A DNA stretch of 64,000 nucleotides. Origin: Serratia odorifera. Its GTDB lineage: Bacteria > Pseudomonadota > Gammaproteobacteria > Enterobacterales > Enterobacteriaceae. The position numbers were made by a program, and so were the translations under genes. Of the stretch, positions 28,150 through 36,347 are shown one piece after another (the first letter of the stretch is position 1; every line of letters begins with the position of its first letter). Below the pieces are notes generated by a model that saw nothing but the letters and a program-made list of their open reading frames with translations, did not search any database and was not told the origin of the DNA. Location: the NCBI RefSeq assembly GCF_900635445.1, contig NZ_LR134117.1:3038001-3102000 (forward strand), read 5' to 3'.

Positions 28150-28521
28150 TCAGCTCTGGCGATAGCTCATGGTCATGGATACCGAGTCGGCATAACGCAG
28201 GGCGAGCAGTTTATCTATTTCTACTTCAGCATAGGTTACCCAAGGATGTTGTTTCACGATATCGAGCACATCCTGGGTTAATTTTTCCAATAGCGCGAAG
28301 CGGTTATCCTCAACGTGGCGAATAATCGCCTTGGTGATGGTTCGGTAGTTGAGCGCATCGTCGATGTCTTCGCTGTTGCGTGCCCGATCGGCCGGATAGT
28401 GAATGGCGACGTTGATCAAAATGTCCTGACGGTTGTTGATTTCTTCTTCCTTGATGCCGATGAAAGTGCGTAACCGCAGGTTTTTGATGCGAATAATGGC
28501 GTCGGGTTGATTGAATGACAT
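28150..28521 (-). CDS. folX: FolX, dihydroneopterin triphosphate 2'-epimerase
   Basis: 123 residues from MSFNQPDAIIRIKNL. The FolB/FolX tunnelling fold segments RTFIGIKEEEINNRQDILIN and RYADSVSMTMSYRQ are present. It epimerises dihydroneopterin triphosphate to the monapterin form, for tetrahydromonapterin synthesis. GGAGAACC precedes the start at 28519-28521; a longer frame upstream is not conserved. Confidence 0.92.
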   Translation of the reverse strand: MSFNQPDAIIRIKNLRLRTFIGIKEEEINNRQDILINVAIHYPADRARNSEDIDDALNYRTITKAIIRHVEDNRFALLEKLTQDVLDIVKQHPWVTYAEVEIDKLLALRYADSVSMTMSYRQS

Positions 28522-28636
28522 CCGAGGTTCTCCAGGCTTTTGATTATTTTGCCCAGAATACACGGAAAGTAGGGAAATGATAACGCGCTAACAACAAACG
28601 CTGCCGGCAGGCCTTGGGCGCTGCCGGCAGGACGGG

Positions 28637-29266
28637 TTATGCCGGCTCAGCCAGTTTGTAGGCGCGCTCGGTAGCCGGACGGTTGCTGATACGCTCGAAC
28701 CAGTTGCGTACCGCCGGATAATCAGCCAGATCGATGCGTTGGCGCGGGTGGGACACCACCCAGGGATAGGTGGCAATGTCGGCGATGCTGTAGTTGTCGC
28801 CGCCAAGGTAAGGGTGTTTTTGCAGTTCGGCGTCGAGCACGCCGTACAGCCGCCGGGTTTCCAGGTGGTAACGCTCGATGGCGTACGGAACCGGCTGCGG
28901 TGCATAGTGATTGAAGTGATGGTTTTGTCCGAGCATCGGCCCGAAACCGGCCACTTGCCAAAACAGCCACTGCAGCGTGGCGGCGCGCTCGCGTAGCCCC
29001 TTGCTCAGCAGCTTGCCGGTTTTTTCCGCCAGATACAGCAGGATTTCCCCGGATTCGAACAGCGCAATGGGCGCACCGCCATCAACCGGCTGTTGGTCGA
29101 CGATGGCCGGAATTTTATTATTGGGTGAGATGGCGAGGAACTCCGGTTTGAACTGCTCGCCGGCACTGATGTTTACGCGATGGATACGGTAGGGTAAGCC
29201 GACCTCCTCCAGAAACAGAGTGATTTTGTGACCATTGGGAGTAGGCGCGTAATACAGGTCAATCAT
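28637..29266 (-). CDS. yfcG: YfcG, GST-like disulfide-bond oxidoreductase
   Basis: 209 residues: an N-terminal thioredoxin-like GST domain (MIDLYYAPTPNGHKITLFLE, with SPNNKIPAIVD and FESGEILLYLAEK for glutathione binding) and an all-helical C-terminal domain (NYSIADIATYPWV). YfcG reduces disulfides using glutathione without a catalytic cysteine, as here. E. coli yfcF is not found beside it. Confidence 0.92.
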   Translation of the reverse strand: MIDLYYAPTPNGHKITLFLEEVGLPYRIHRVNISAGEQFKPEFLAISPNNKIPAIVDQQPVDGGAPIALFESGEILLYLAEKTGKLLSKGLRERAATLQWLFWQVAGFGPMLGQNHHFNHYAPQPVPYAIERYHLETRRLYGVLDAELQKHPYLGGDNYSIADIATYPWVVSHPRQRIDLADYPAVRNWFERISNRPATERAYKLAEPA

Positions 29267-29520
29267 ATTGCCTCCTGCCGGTAAAGTGATCTGTAAATCA
29301 TTACACGTTGTGGCGGTCTGCGCCGCACAAGGTTATTACGATCCAGCTAAAAGGACACCAACAATAGCAGCTAAGAATAGCAGGCAATGTGGGATTCGTC
29401 CGATGCTATCAAGGCAAAATATGACGCGCGTCAGTACCCTCGGCCAGGGGCGAGGCTGGCGGCTTGTGGCGTGGCGATTGTGCGATAAAATAACCGTAGT
29501 AATGTTAAGGGAGAAAAACC

Positions 29521-30072
29521 ATGAAGCTGATGTTCGCTGCGGATTTGCACGGTTCACTGTCGGCCACCGAGCAGCTGGTGCAACGCTTTGCACAGTCAGG
29601 CGCCGATTGGCTGATTCTGTTGGGCGATTTGCTGAATCACGGGCCGCGCAACGCCTTGCCGGATAACTATCAACCGGCGCAGGTTGCCGAACAATTGAAT
29701 CGCCTTGCCGACAGGATCATCGCCGTTCGAGGCAATTGCGACAGCGAAGTGGATCAGATGCTGCTGTCATTTCCGATCGATACACCATGGCAACAGGCGA
29801 TCTGGCAAAAAAGACGATTGTTTTTGACCCACGGTCACCTTTATCATCCCTCCGCACCGCCGCCGTTATCTGCCGGGGACGTTTTGGCCTATGGCCACAC
29901 GCATCTGCCGCAGGCGGAACGGCAGGGCGACATCTACTGCTTTAATCCGGGTTCGATCGGCATGCCCAAGGGCGGCTTTCCGGCAAGCTACGGGCTGCTG
30001 CAAGACGACATTTTGCGAGTAATCGCGTTGCAAAGCGGTAAGACTATTGCAGAGGTGGCATTAACACACTAA
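29521..30072 (+). CDS. yfcE: YfcE, metallophosphodiesterase
   Basis: 183 residues of the MJ0936/YfcE metallophosphoesterase fold: FAADLHGSL, LLGDLLNHGPRN, VRGNCDSE, LTHGH and YGHTHLPQ supply the two-metal site. E. coli YfcE hydrolyses phosphodiester test substrates; the natural substrate is unknown. Preceded by AAGGGAG. Confidence 0.93.
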   Translation: MKLMFAADLHGSLSATEQLVQRFAQSGADWLILLGDLLNHGPRNALPDNYQPAQVAEQLNRLADRIIAVRGNCDSEVDQMLLSFPIDTPWQQAIWQKRRLFLTHGHLYHPSAPPPLSAGDVLAYGHTHLPQAERQGDIYCFNPGSIGMPKGGFPASYGLLQDDILRVIALQSGKTIAEVALTH

Positions 30073-30160
30073 TTTGTACCCACAATAAGAATCATTGAAC
30101 AAGACTCATTGATCAACCAGCGCGCGACGACCCTCGCGCCAAAATAGAAGGTTTTAGAGG

Positions 30161-30736
30161 ATGGCGGAACAGGATCAGGCTACAGTTACCGAGTGGGTTG
30201 ATATCGTCAACGAGCAAAACGAAGTGATTGCTCAATCCAGTCGTCAACAGATGCGTGCAGAACGGCTGCGTCATCGTGCGACCTATATTGTGGTGCATGA
30301 CGGGATGGGAAAAATTCTGGTTCAACGTCGTACCGATACCAAGGATTTCTATCCGGGCTGGCTGGACGCTACCGCTGGCGGCGTGGTGCAGAGCGGTGAA
30401 AACGTGCTGGATTCGGCACGACGCGAAGCGGAAGAAGAGCTTGGCATCGCTGGCGTCCCCTTCGCTGAGCATGGCCTGTTTTACTTCGAAGAAGAACAGT
30501 GCCGCGTATGGGGCGCGTTGTTCAGCTGCGTATCGCACGGCCCGTTTGCCTTGCAGGAAGAAGAAGTGGTGGAAGTAAACTGGCTGACGCCAGAGGAAAT
30601 CACCGCCCGCTGCGACGAGTTCACTCCTGATTCGCTGAAAGCGCTGTCGCTGTGGCTGACGCGCAATAATGAGCAGGACTATGGCAAGCCGCTGGCAAGA
30701 GAAGGCAAACCCGACGGCGATGCAGACCACGCCTGA
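30161..30736 (+). CDS. yfcD: YfcD, Nudix hydrolase
   Basis: 191 residues with the Nudix box in GGVVQSGENVLDSARREA followed by EEELGI. It belongs to the YfcD/IDI-like branch. Substrate unknown. It lies 88 bp after yfcE and is followed by a terminator. Confidence 0.92.
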   Translation: MAEQDQATVTEWVDIVNEQNEVIAQSSRQQMRAERLRHRATYIVVHDGMGKILVQRRTDTKDFYPGWLDATAGGVVQSGENVLDSARREAEEELGIAGVPFAEHGLFYFEEEQCRVWGALFSCVSHGPFALQEEEVVEVNWLTPEEITARCDEFTPDSLKALSLWLTRNNEQDYGKPLAREGKPDGDADHA

Positions 30737-30780
30737 TGCGGCGCGCTGCGGTTGTCGCTAGCGCCGGCCAATAGATACCA

Positions 30781-30813
30781 TGCCGTTCGGTTAACGCCGA
30801 GCGGCATTTTTTT
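30781..30813 (+). terminator. terminator after yfcD
   Basis: TGCCGTTCGG and CCGAGCGGCA pair (one G-U) around TTAACG, followed by seven T. Confidence 0.85.
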
Positions 30814-30910
30814 ATCGGCCTATCGGCTGGCATTAATCTGAAAAACGCCAGCAGGTGGGCGTAATGTGCTCGACATGCTCGCCGGTGACCACGGCCGACG
30901 GCTGCCAGGG

Positions 30911-31930
30911 TTAACAGCTGCCACGGCGGCACAGGGTGGACGGCAGCGAACCTTCCGGCTGCCATGGCTGGTCATTCAACCGCGCCAGCAGCGCCTTGCC
31001 GGCCTGAATACCGATTTCCTTATGCGGCACCGTCATGGTGGTCAACGGCGGCTGGCAGACCTGGCTGACGTCGCTGTTACCGAAACCGACCACCGCCAAC
31101 TGCTCGGGTACCTTGATACGCCGGCGTTGACACTCATACAGCGCACCGCAGGCCAGTTCATCCGAGGCGCAAACCAGCGCGTCCAGCTCTGGCCAGGCCA
31201 GCAGAAACTCCGGTAACTGCTGGGCGCCGGTGGAAAAACTGGCCGGTTGCGCGGCGTTAATCACCCGGTGCGGCGACATGTGGTTGCGCAGCAACGCCTT
31301 GTGCCAGCCTTGCAGATGCTGTTGAAAAATCCACTGTTCCTGATTGGCGCACAGCAGACCGACGTTCTGGTAGCCGCTGGCAATCACCGTTTGCGTCAGT
31401 TGATACATCGCCGCCACATAGTCGATGCCGATGTTCATATCGATAGGATCGGCGCGCATCGCACCAATTTCCACCACCGGGATCTTGGCGGCCAGCAGCG
31501 CCTGACGGGTATTTTGCGAATGTTCGACGCTGAGCAGGACCGCCGCCGCCAGATTATAAGACAGCAACGTTTCCAGCAGTTGCTCTTCCCGCTCCAGGTG
31601 ATGCTGAGATTCGGCCAGCATGATCTGGTAGCCTGCCGGCTGTAGCACCCGTTGCAGACCGGCAAACATATCGGCGCAGCCGGATTCGGAAAAGCTCGGC
31701 ACTACCATGGCGATGGTGTAGGACGAGGCCGAAGCCAGGGAACTGGCGGCCAGATTGGGCAAATAGCCCAGTTCATTGACCGCCGCTTCGATTTTCTCTC
31801 TTAGCTTGTCTGAAACCTGTTCCGGAGTGCGCAGTGCGCGTGAAACCGTCATGGTACCCACGCCCGCCAGCTGCGCCACGTCGGCCAACGTGACCCTACC
31901 GGTGCTGCGTCGTTTCTTACCGATCGACAT
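30911..31930 (-). CDS. LacI/GntR-type repressor of the PTS-transketolase operon
   Basis: 339 residues. The N-terminal LacI headpiece is VTLADVAQLAGVGTMTVSRA, with the hinge LGYLPNLAASSLAS; the rest is a periplasmic-binding-protein-like ligand domain (YTIAMVVPSFSE, QQLPEFLLAWPELDALVCAS, AVVGFGNSDVSQVC). It resembles the GntR/IdnR branch, which binds sugar acids or their phosphates. Divergent from the EIIA gene across 318 bp that hold two matching palindromes and a CRP site. The start MSIGKKRR at 31928-31930 is chosen because the headpiece follows; an open frame extends 30 residues further. The effector is probably the PTS product, by inference. Confidence 0.85.
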   Translation of the reverse strand: MSIGKKRRSTGRVTLADVAQLAGVGTMTVSRALRTPEQVSDKLREKIEAAVNELGYLPNLAASSLASASSYTIAMVVPSFSESGCADMFAGLQRVLQPAGYQIMLAESQHHLEREEQLLETLLSYNLAAAVLLSVEHSQNTRQALLAAKIPVVEIGAMRADPIDMNIGIDYVAAMYQLTQTVIASGYQNVGLLCANQEQWIFQQHLQGWHKALLRNHMSPHRVINAAQPASFSTGAQQLPEFLLAWPELDALVCASDELACGALYECQRRRIKVPEQLAVVGFGNSDVSQVCQPPLTTMTVPHKEIGIQAGKALLARLNDQPWQPEGSLPSTLCRRGSC

Positions 31931-32030
31931 TGTTAATCCTGACTGAAATGCGCGTCGTGCGCATAAAGTGAAGAGGCAGTGCGAAACCGCATCGGCGGCT
32001 TCAACGATCCCAGTATGCATTACATTCTAA

Positions 32031-32051
32031 CTCGTTACCGTTAGTGACGAG
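32031..32051. promoter_or_regulatory. imperfect palindrome with GTTACCG half site, possible operator
   Basis: CTCGT and ACGAG flank TTACCGTTAGTG, about 100 bp upstream of the repressor gene. The GTTACCG core recalls GntR-family half sites. It could serve autoregulation. Confidence 0.3.
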
Positions 32052-32090
32052 AAAAAATCTGTAGCTCACGCCGGGCAGTAGCAAACGTTT

Positions 32091-32104
32091 TGATAGCGCT
32101 ATCA
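32091..32104. promoter_or_regulatory. palindrome TGATAGCGCTATCA, candidate repressor operator 1
   Basis: A perfect 14-bp palindrome with a central CG, the form expected for LacI-family operators. It sits in the divergent region, 35 bp (centre to centre) from a near copy at 32126-32139. Confidence 0.6.
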
Positions 32105-32125
32105 CAGTTCTGCATGATCGCATTT

Positions 32126-32139
32126 TGGTAGCGCTATCT
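32126..32139. promoter_or_regulatory. near-palindrome TGGTAGCGCTATCT, candidate repressor operator 2
   Basis: Shares the core GTAGCGCTATC with operator 1. The paired sites suggest cooperative binding of the LacI-family tetramer. Confidence 0.55.
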
Positions 32140-32140
32140 T

Positions 32141-32156
32141 TGTGATAGATCTCACA
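32141..32156. promoter_or_regulatory. CRP-cAMP site, consensus
   Basis: TGTGA-TAGATC-TCACA is a perfect CRP consensus, centred about 100 bp before the EIIA start and immediately beside operator 2. It predicts catabolite-controlled activation of the PTS operon. Confidence 0.75.
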
Positions 32157-32248
32157 GTGAGAGTGCGAGGCGTTGATTAAAGTTTATGCCGTTGCCGCAG
32201 TGGTTTGCCTCGGCAAGAGATCGTTAGTCATCAGGTCAAGGGGGAAGC

Positions 32249-32692
32249 GTGCTTAACGACTGGCTAAAATCCGACCATATTCAACTATGCCAATGCGTAG
32301 ACGACTGGCAGCAGGCGGTAACGCTGAGCGCCCAGCCGTTGTTGCAGCGTGGCATTATCACCGCCGATTATCTGACGGCGATTTTCCGCCAGTATCAGGC
32401 GCTTGGTCCGTATTTCGTTTTAGCGCCCGGCATCGCCATGCCGCATGCCAGGCCAGAAGAAGGAGCGAGGGCATTAGGGTTGTCGCTGCTAAAAGTGCAT
32501 CAGGGCGTGCGTTTTCATTCTGCAGACAACGATCCGGTATTTATTGTGGTGATGCTTTCCGCACCGGACGGCAATAGCCATATTGAATTAATCGCGCAAC
32601 TGGCAGAATTATTTTCAGACGGTCAGGCAATGAATGCATTATTCACTGCCAACGATCGTCAACAGATAGAGGATATTATTGCCCAATTTTAA
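32249..32692 (+). CDS. PTS EIIA component, ascorbate/mannitol type
   Basis: 147 residues, PTS_EIIA_2 fold. The phosphorylated histidine is His66 in APGIAMPHARPEEGA. It receives phosphate from HPr and passes it to EIIB. GTG start behind AAGGGGGAAGC. First gene of a five-gene operon; the substrate is discussed with the transketolase genes. Confidence 0.88.
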   Translation: MLNDWLKSDHIQLCQCVDDWQQAVTLSAQPLLQRGIITADYLTAIFRQYQALGPYFVLAPGIAMPHARPEEGARALGLSLLKVHQGVRFHSADNDPVFIVVMLSAPDGNSHIELIAQLAELFSDGQAMNALFTANDRQQIEDIIAQF

Positions 32693-32779
32693 CTACTGAG
32701 GTTTTTTAAATATACCCCATCACGCCAGTTGCAATACTGGCGAGCTAACCTTACGCATAAAATTTGACAGGTGACAATA

Positions 32780-33061
32780 ATGAAAATCATGGCGATTTGC
32801 GGTTCCGGCCTCGGCAGCAGTTTTATGGTGGAAATGAACATTAAAAAAGTGCTGAAGAAAATGGCGATAGACGCTGAGGTGGAACATTCCGATCTTTCTT
32901 CCGCCACGCCAGGCGCTGCGGATATTTTTGTCATGGCGAAGGATATCGCCGATAGCGCCAGCGTACCGGCAGACCAGCTGGTGGTGATTAGCAATATTAT
33001 CGATATCAATGAACTGGAAACCAAACTGCGCGCCTATTTCGAAGCGCATTCCATTATCTAG
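32780..33061 (+). CDS. PTS EIIB component, ascorbate/galactitol type
   Basis: 93 residues starting MKIMAICGSGLGSS, with the phosphorylated Cys7 in the CGSGLGSS loop. It passes phosphate from EIIA to the sugar in EIIC. ATG 32780 is preceded by AGGTGA. The 87-bp gap after EIIA is the longest in the operon. Confidence 0.9.
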   Translation: MKIMAICGSGLGSSFMVEMNIKKVLKKMAIDAEVEHSDLSSATPGAADIFVMAKDIADSASVPADQLVVISNIIDINELETKLRAYFEAHSII

Positions 33062-33084
33062 GCAAAACTATTGGCGAGGTGGAT

Positions 33085-34468
33085 ATGTTTATCCAGGAAA
33101 CGCTTAAATTTGTGGTCGATATATTAAAGGTGCCATCGGTATTGGTCGGTTTAATCGCATTGATTGGCCTGCTGGCGCAGAAAAAATCTTTTTCCGATGT
33201 CGTTAAGGGTACGGTTAAAACCATTCTCGGCTTTATCGTGCTCGGTGGCGGGGCGACGGTGTTGGTCAGTTCGCTTAACCCACTGGGCGGAATGTTTGAA
33301 CACGCATTTAATATCCAGGGGATAATACCCAATAATGAAGCGATCGTGTCTATCGCGTTGGAAAAATATGGCGCCTCCACGGCGCTTATCATGGCGTTCG
33401 GCATGGTGGCAAACATTATCGTGGCACGCTTCACGCGCTTGAAATATATCTTCCTTACCGGCCACCATACGTTTTATATGGCCTGCATGATCGGCATTAT
33501 TCTGTCGGTCGCCGGTTTCGAAGGGGTGCAGCTGGTATTTACCGGCGCATTGACGCTGGGCCTGGTGATGGCGTTTTTCCCGGCTATCGCGCAGCGTTAT
33601 ATGCGGCGCATAACCGGTAATGATGACATTGCCTTTGGTCATTTTGGCACGCTGGGCTATGTACTTTCCGGCTGGATTGGCGCGCGTGTCGGTAAAAACT
33701 CGCGTTCCACCGAGGAAATGAACCTGCCGAAAAACCTCAGCTTCCTGCGCGATAGCTCGATTTCGATTTCGATGACCATGATTGTTATCTATCTGATCAT
33801 GGCGATCAGCGCTGGCCAGGCGTACGTGGAAGGCGAACTCAGCGGCGGTCAGAACTACCTGGTGTATGCGATTATTCAAGCGATCACCTTTGCTGCCGGG
33901 GTGTTTATCATCCTGCAAGGGGTGCGACTGATTCTGGCGGAAATCGTGCCGGCGTTTACCGGCTTTTCGGAAAAACTGGTGCCGAACGCGCGGCCGGCGC
34001 TGGACTGCCCGGTGGTGTATCCGTACGCCCCCAACGCGGTGCTGATTGGTTTCCTGTTCAGCTTCCTCGGTGGTCTGGTTGGTCTGTTCCTGCTCGGCCA
34101 GATGAAGCTGGTGCTGATCCTGCCGGGCGTAGTGCCACACTTCTTTACCGGCGCCACCGCCGGGGTGTTCGGCAATGCCACCGGCGGGCGACGCGGCGCC
34201 ATGCTTGGCGCCTTCGCCAATGGTCTGCTTATCACCTTCCTGCCAATGATGCTGCTGCCGGTGCTGGGTGCGCTGGGCTTTGCCAATACCACTTTCTCCG
34301 ATGCCGACTTCGGCGTGCTGGGCATTGTGCTGGGCAATATGGCGCGCTTCCTCAATAAGGAAATGATTATGGTGGTGGTGATTGCCATCTTTGCGCTGCT
34401 GGTCGCGCACAACTTCCTGGGTAAACGCAAAGGCAGCGCTGCTGCCGGTGATCACGTTGAAAAAATAA
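33085..34468 (+). CDS. PTS EIIC membrane component, UlaA/SgaT family (one insertion)
   Basis: A very hydrophobic transporter of the ascorbate-type EIIC family: FLTGHHTFYMACMIG, GTIKT-like VKGTVKTILGF, and YPYAPNAVLIGFLFSF match UlaA positions. It transports and phosphorylates the sugar with EIIB. An extra A in the run 34460-34465 removes the proper TAA, so the raw frame runs on into the next gene; with five A the protein ends at 34468 (460 residues). The ATG at 33085 is chosen over GTG 33079 because GAGG lies 6 bases before it. Substrate unknown. Confidence 0.85.
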
Positions 34469-34482
34469 GCGAGGACCGTCTA

Positions 34483-35324
34483 ATGACAACTTCAGATATC
34501 GGGGAAATACGCCGGCTGGCGCATGACATACGTCTGGAAACGCTAAAGGCGTTAACCGGGCCTGGGCTTTGGCCATTATGGCGGGTGCATGTCCGTGGTG
34601 GAAACGCTGGCGGTGCTGTACGGCGGATGTGATGCGCATCGACCCTGCCGATCCGGACTGGCCGGAGCGCGATTACCTGGTGCTGTCGAAGGGCCACGCC
34701 GGCCCGGCGCTGTACAGCACGCTGGCGATCAAGGGCTATTTCCCGCTGGCGGAACTGGCCACGCTCAACCAGAACGGCACGCGTTTGCCAAGTCACCCTG
34801 ATCGGTTGCGTACCCGCGGGGTCGACGCCACCACCGGTTCGCTCGGGCAGGGCGTGTCGATTGCCGCCGGTATGGCGCTGTCGCACCAGCTGGGCGGGCG
34901 CCGCAATCGGGTATTCAGCATTTTGGGGGATGGTGAACTGAACGAAGGCCAGTGCTGGGAGGCATTTCAGTTTATCGCTCATCATAATCTCAACAACCTG
35001 ACGCTGTTTATCGATTACAACAAACAGCAGTTGGACGGCCTGCTGGACGAGGTGATCAAGCCGTTTGACCTGGCCGGAAAATTCCGCGCCTTTGGCTTCG
35101 AGGTGGCAACCGTCAAAGGTGACGATATCAACGCCATTTGTGCCGCGGTGGCCCCGGTGCGCAACGGAGAGCAACGGCCGCTGGTGGTGATCCTCGACAG
35201 TATCAAAGGGCAGGGCGTGGCCTATCTTGAGCGGTTGGCGAATTCGCACCACCTGCGTTTGACGCCGGACGTTAAGCGGGAAATCGAACAAGCCATCGCC
35301 GATATGGAGGCAGCTGATGTTTAA
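34483..35324 (+). CDS. transketolase-like N-terminal (ThDP-binding) subunit (two insertions)
   Basis: Half of a split transketolase. It begins MTTSDIGEIRRLAHDIRLET. Extra bases near 34558-34560 and 34625-34626 break the frame; undoing them restores LGFGHYGGCMSVVETLAVL and YGDVMRIDP, giving 279 residues. The diphosphate-binding parts LSKGHAGPALY, GSLGQGVSIAAG and the ThDP motif GDGELNEGQ...N are intact. Known split transketolases include the apulose-4-phosphate enzyme of apiose catabolism. Its stop overlaps the start of the C-terminal subunit gene. Confidence 0.85.
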
Positions 35325-36273
35325 CCTGGCAACGCAGTTGGAAAAAGACGACGTAGAAATGCGCAAGGTGTATGCCGCTATGGTACGCCGCCAGATCGAG
35401 GCCGAACGGCCGATCATCGCGCTGGAAGCGGATCTGATGAGCTCGATGGCGATGGATTCGGTGCATAAGGACTATCCGCAGCATGTGATCAACTGCGGCA
35501 TCATGGAGGCCAATGTGATTGGCGTTTCCGCCGGACTGTCGCTGACCGGGCGTATTCCGTTCGTGCACACCTTCACCGCGTTTGCCAGTCGACGCTGTTT
35601 TGATCAGCTCTTCATGTCACTGGACTATCAGCGCAACAACGTCAAGGTCATTGCGTCGGATGCCGGGGTGACTGCTTGTCATAACGGCGGCACCCATATG
35701 TCGTTCGAAGATATGGGGATTGTGCGCGGCCTGGCGCATTCGGTGGTGCTGGAAGTGACCGACGCGGTAATGTTTGCCGATATCTTGCAGCAGCTGATGG
35801 ATTTGCAGGGGTTCTATTGGGTGCGCACCATCCGTAAACAGGCGACCAAGATCTACCCGCAGGGGACGCGCTTTACCATTGGCAAGGCCAATGTGCTGCG
35901 TGACGGGGCTGACATTACGCTGATCGCCAACGGCATCATGGTGGCGGAAGCGTTGAAAGCGGCGCAAATGCTGGTGCGAGAAGGGATCGATGCGGCGGTC
36001 ATCGACATGTTTACCCTCAAACCGATAGACCGCGATATCATAAAAGCCTATGCCGCGAAAACCGGGCGTATTGTCACCTGCGAAAATCACAGCATTCATA
36101 ACGGCCTGGGGTCGGCGGTGGCGGAGGTGCTGGTAGAGGAATGCCCGGTGCCGATGCGCCGCGTCGGGGTGAAAGAACGTTATGGCCAGGTGGGAACGCA
36201 GGAGTTTCTGCAACAGGAGTATGGCCTGACGGCTGAGCATATTCTGGAGGCGGCTAAGCAATTGCTGGCATAA
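35317..36273 (+). CDS. transketolase-like C-terminal (pyrimidine-binding) subunit
   Basis: 318 residues: the pyrimidine-binding domain with the catalytic glutamate in NCGIMEANVIGVSAGLSL, PFVHTFTAFASRRCFDQL and ACHNGGTHMSFEDMGIVRGL, plus the C-terminal domain ending EHILEAAKQLLA. It completes the active site with the preceding subunit (8-bp overlap). Salmonella has, as I recall, a similar PTS-transketolase cluster beside pta. The reaction is glycolaldehyde transfer from a ketose phosphate; the donor is unknown. Confidence 0.87.
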   Translation: MFNLATQLEKDDVEMRKVYAAMVRRQIEAERPIIALEADLMSSMAMDSVHKDYPQHVINCGIMEANVIGVSAGLSLTGRIPFVHTFTAFASRRCFDQLFMSLDYQRNNVKVIASDAGVTACHNGGTHMSFEDMGIVRGLAHSVVLEVTDAVMFADILQQLMDLQGFYWVRTIRKQATKIYPQGTRFTIGKANVLRDGADITLIANGIMVAEALKAAQMLVREGIDAAVIDMFTLKPIDRDIIKAYAAKTGRIVTCENHSIHNGLGSAVAEVLVEECPVPMRRVGVKERYGQVGTQEFLQQEYGLTAEHILEAAKQLLA

Positions 36274-36293
36274 CCATTTGATATTCAGCCGAT

Positions 36294-36321
36294 AAAAAAG
36301 CCGGTCTATGACCGGCTTTTG
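36294..36321. terminator. bidirectional terminator between transketolase operon and pta
   Basis: AGCCGGTC, loop TAT, GACCGGCT with an A-run before and TTTT after, so it can work on both strands for the convergent operon and pta. Confidence 0.85.
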
Positions 36322-36347
36322 CTCGTTGACGGTTAAGCGACCTGCGC

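Noticed and set aside
29268..29666. 132-residue plus-strand open frame before yfcE
   Set aside because: It overlaps the yfcE start in another frame, lacks a ribosome site and resembles no protein.
33151..34455. 434-residue minus-strand open frame
   Set aside because: It mirrors the EIIC gene and has the His/Gln-rich composition of a shadow frame.
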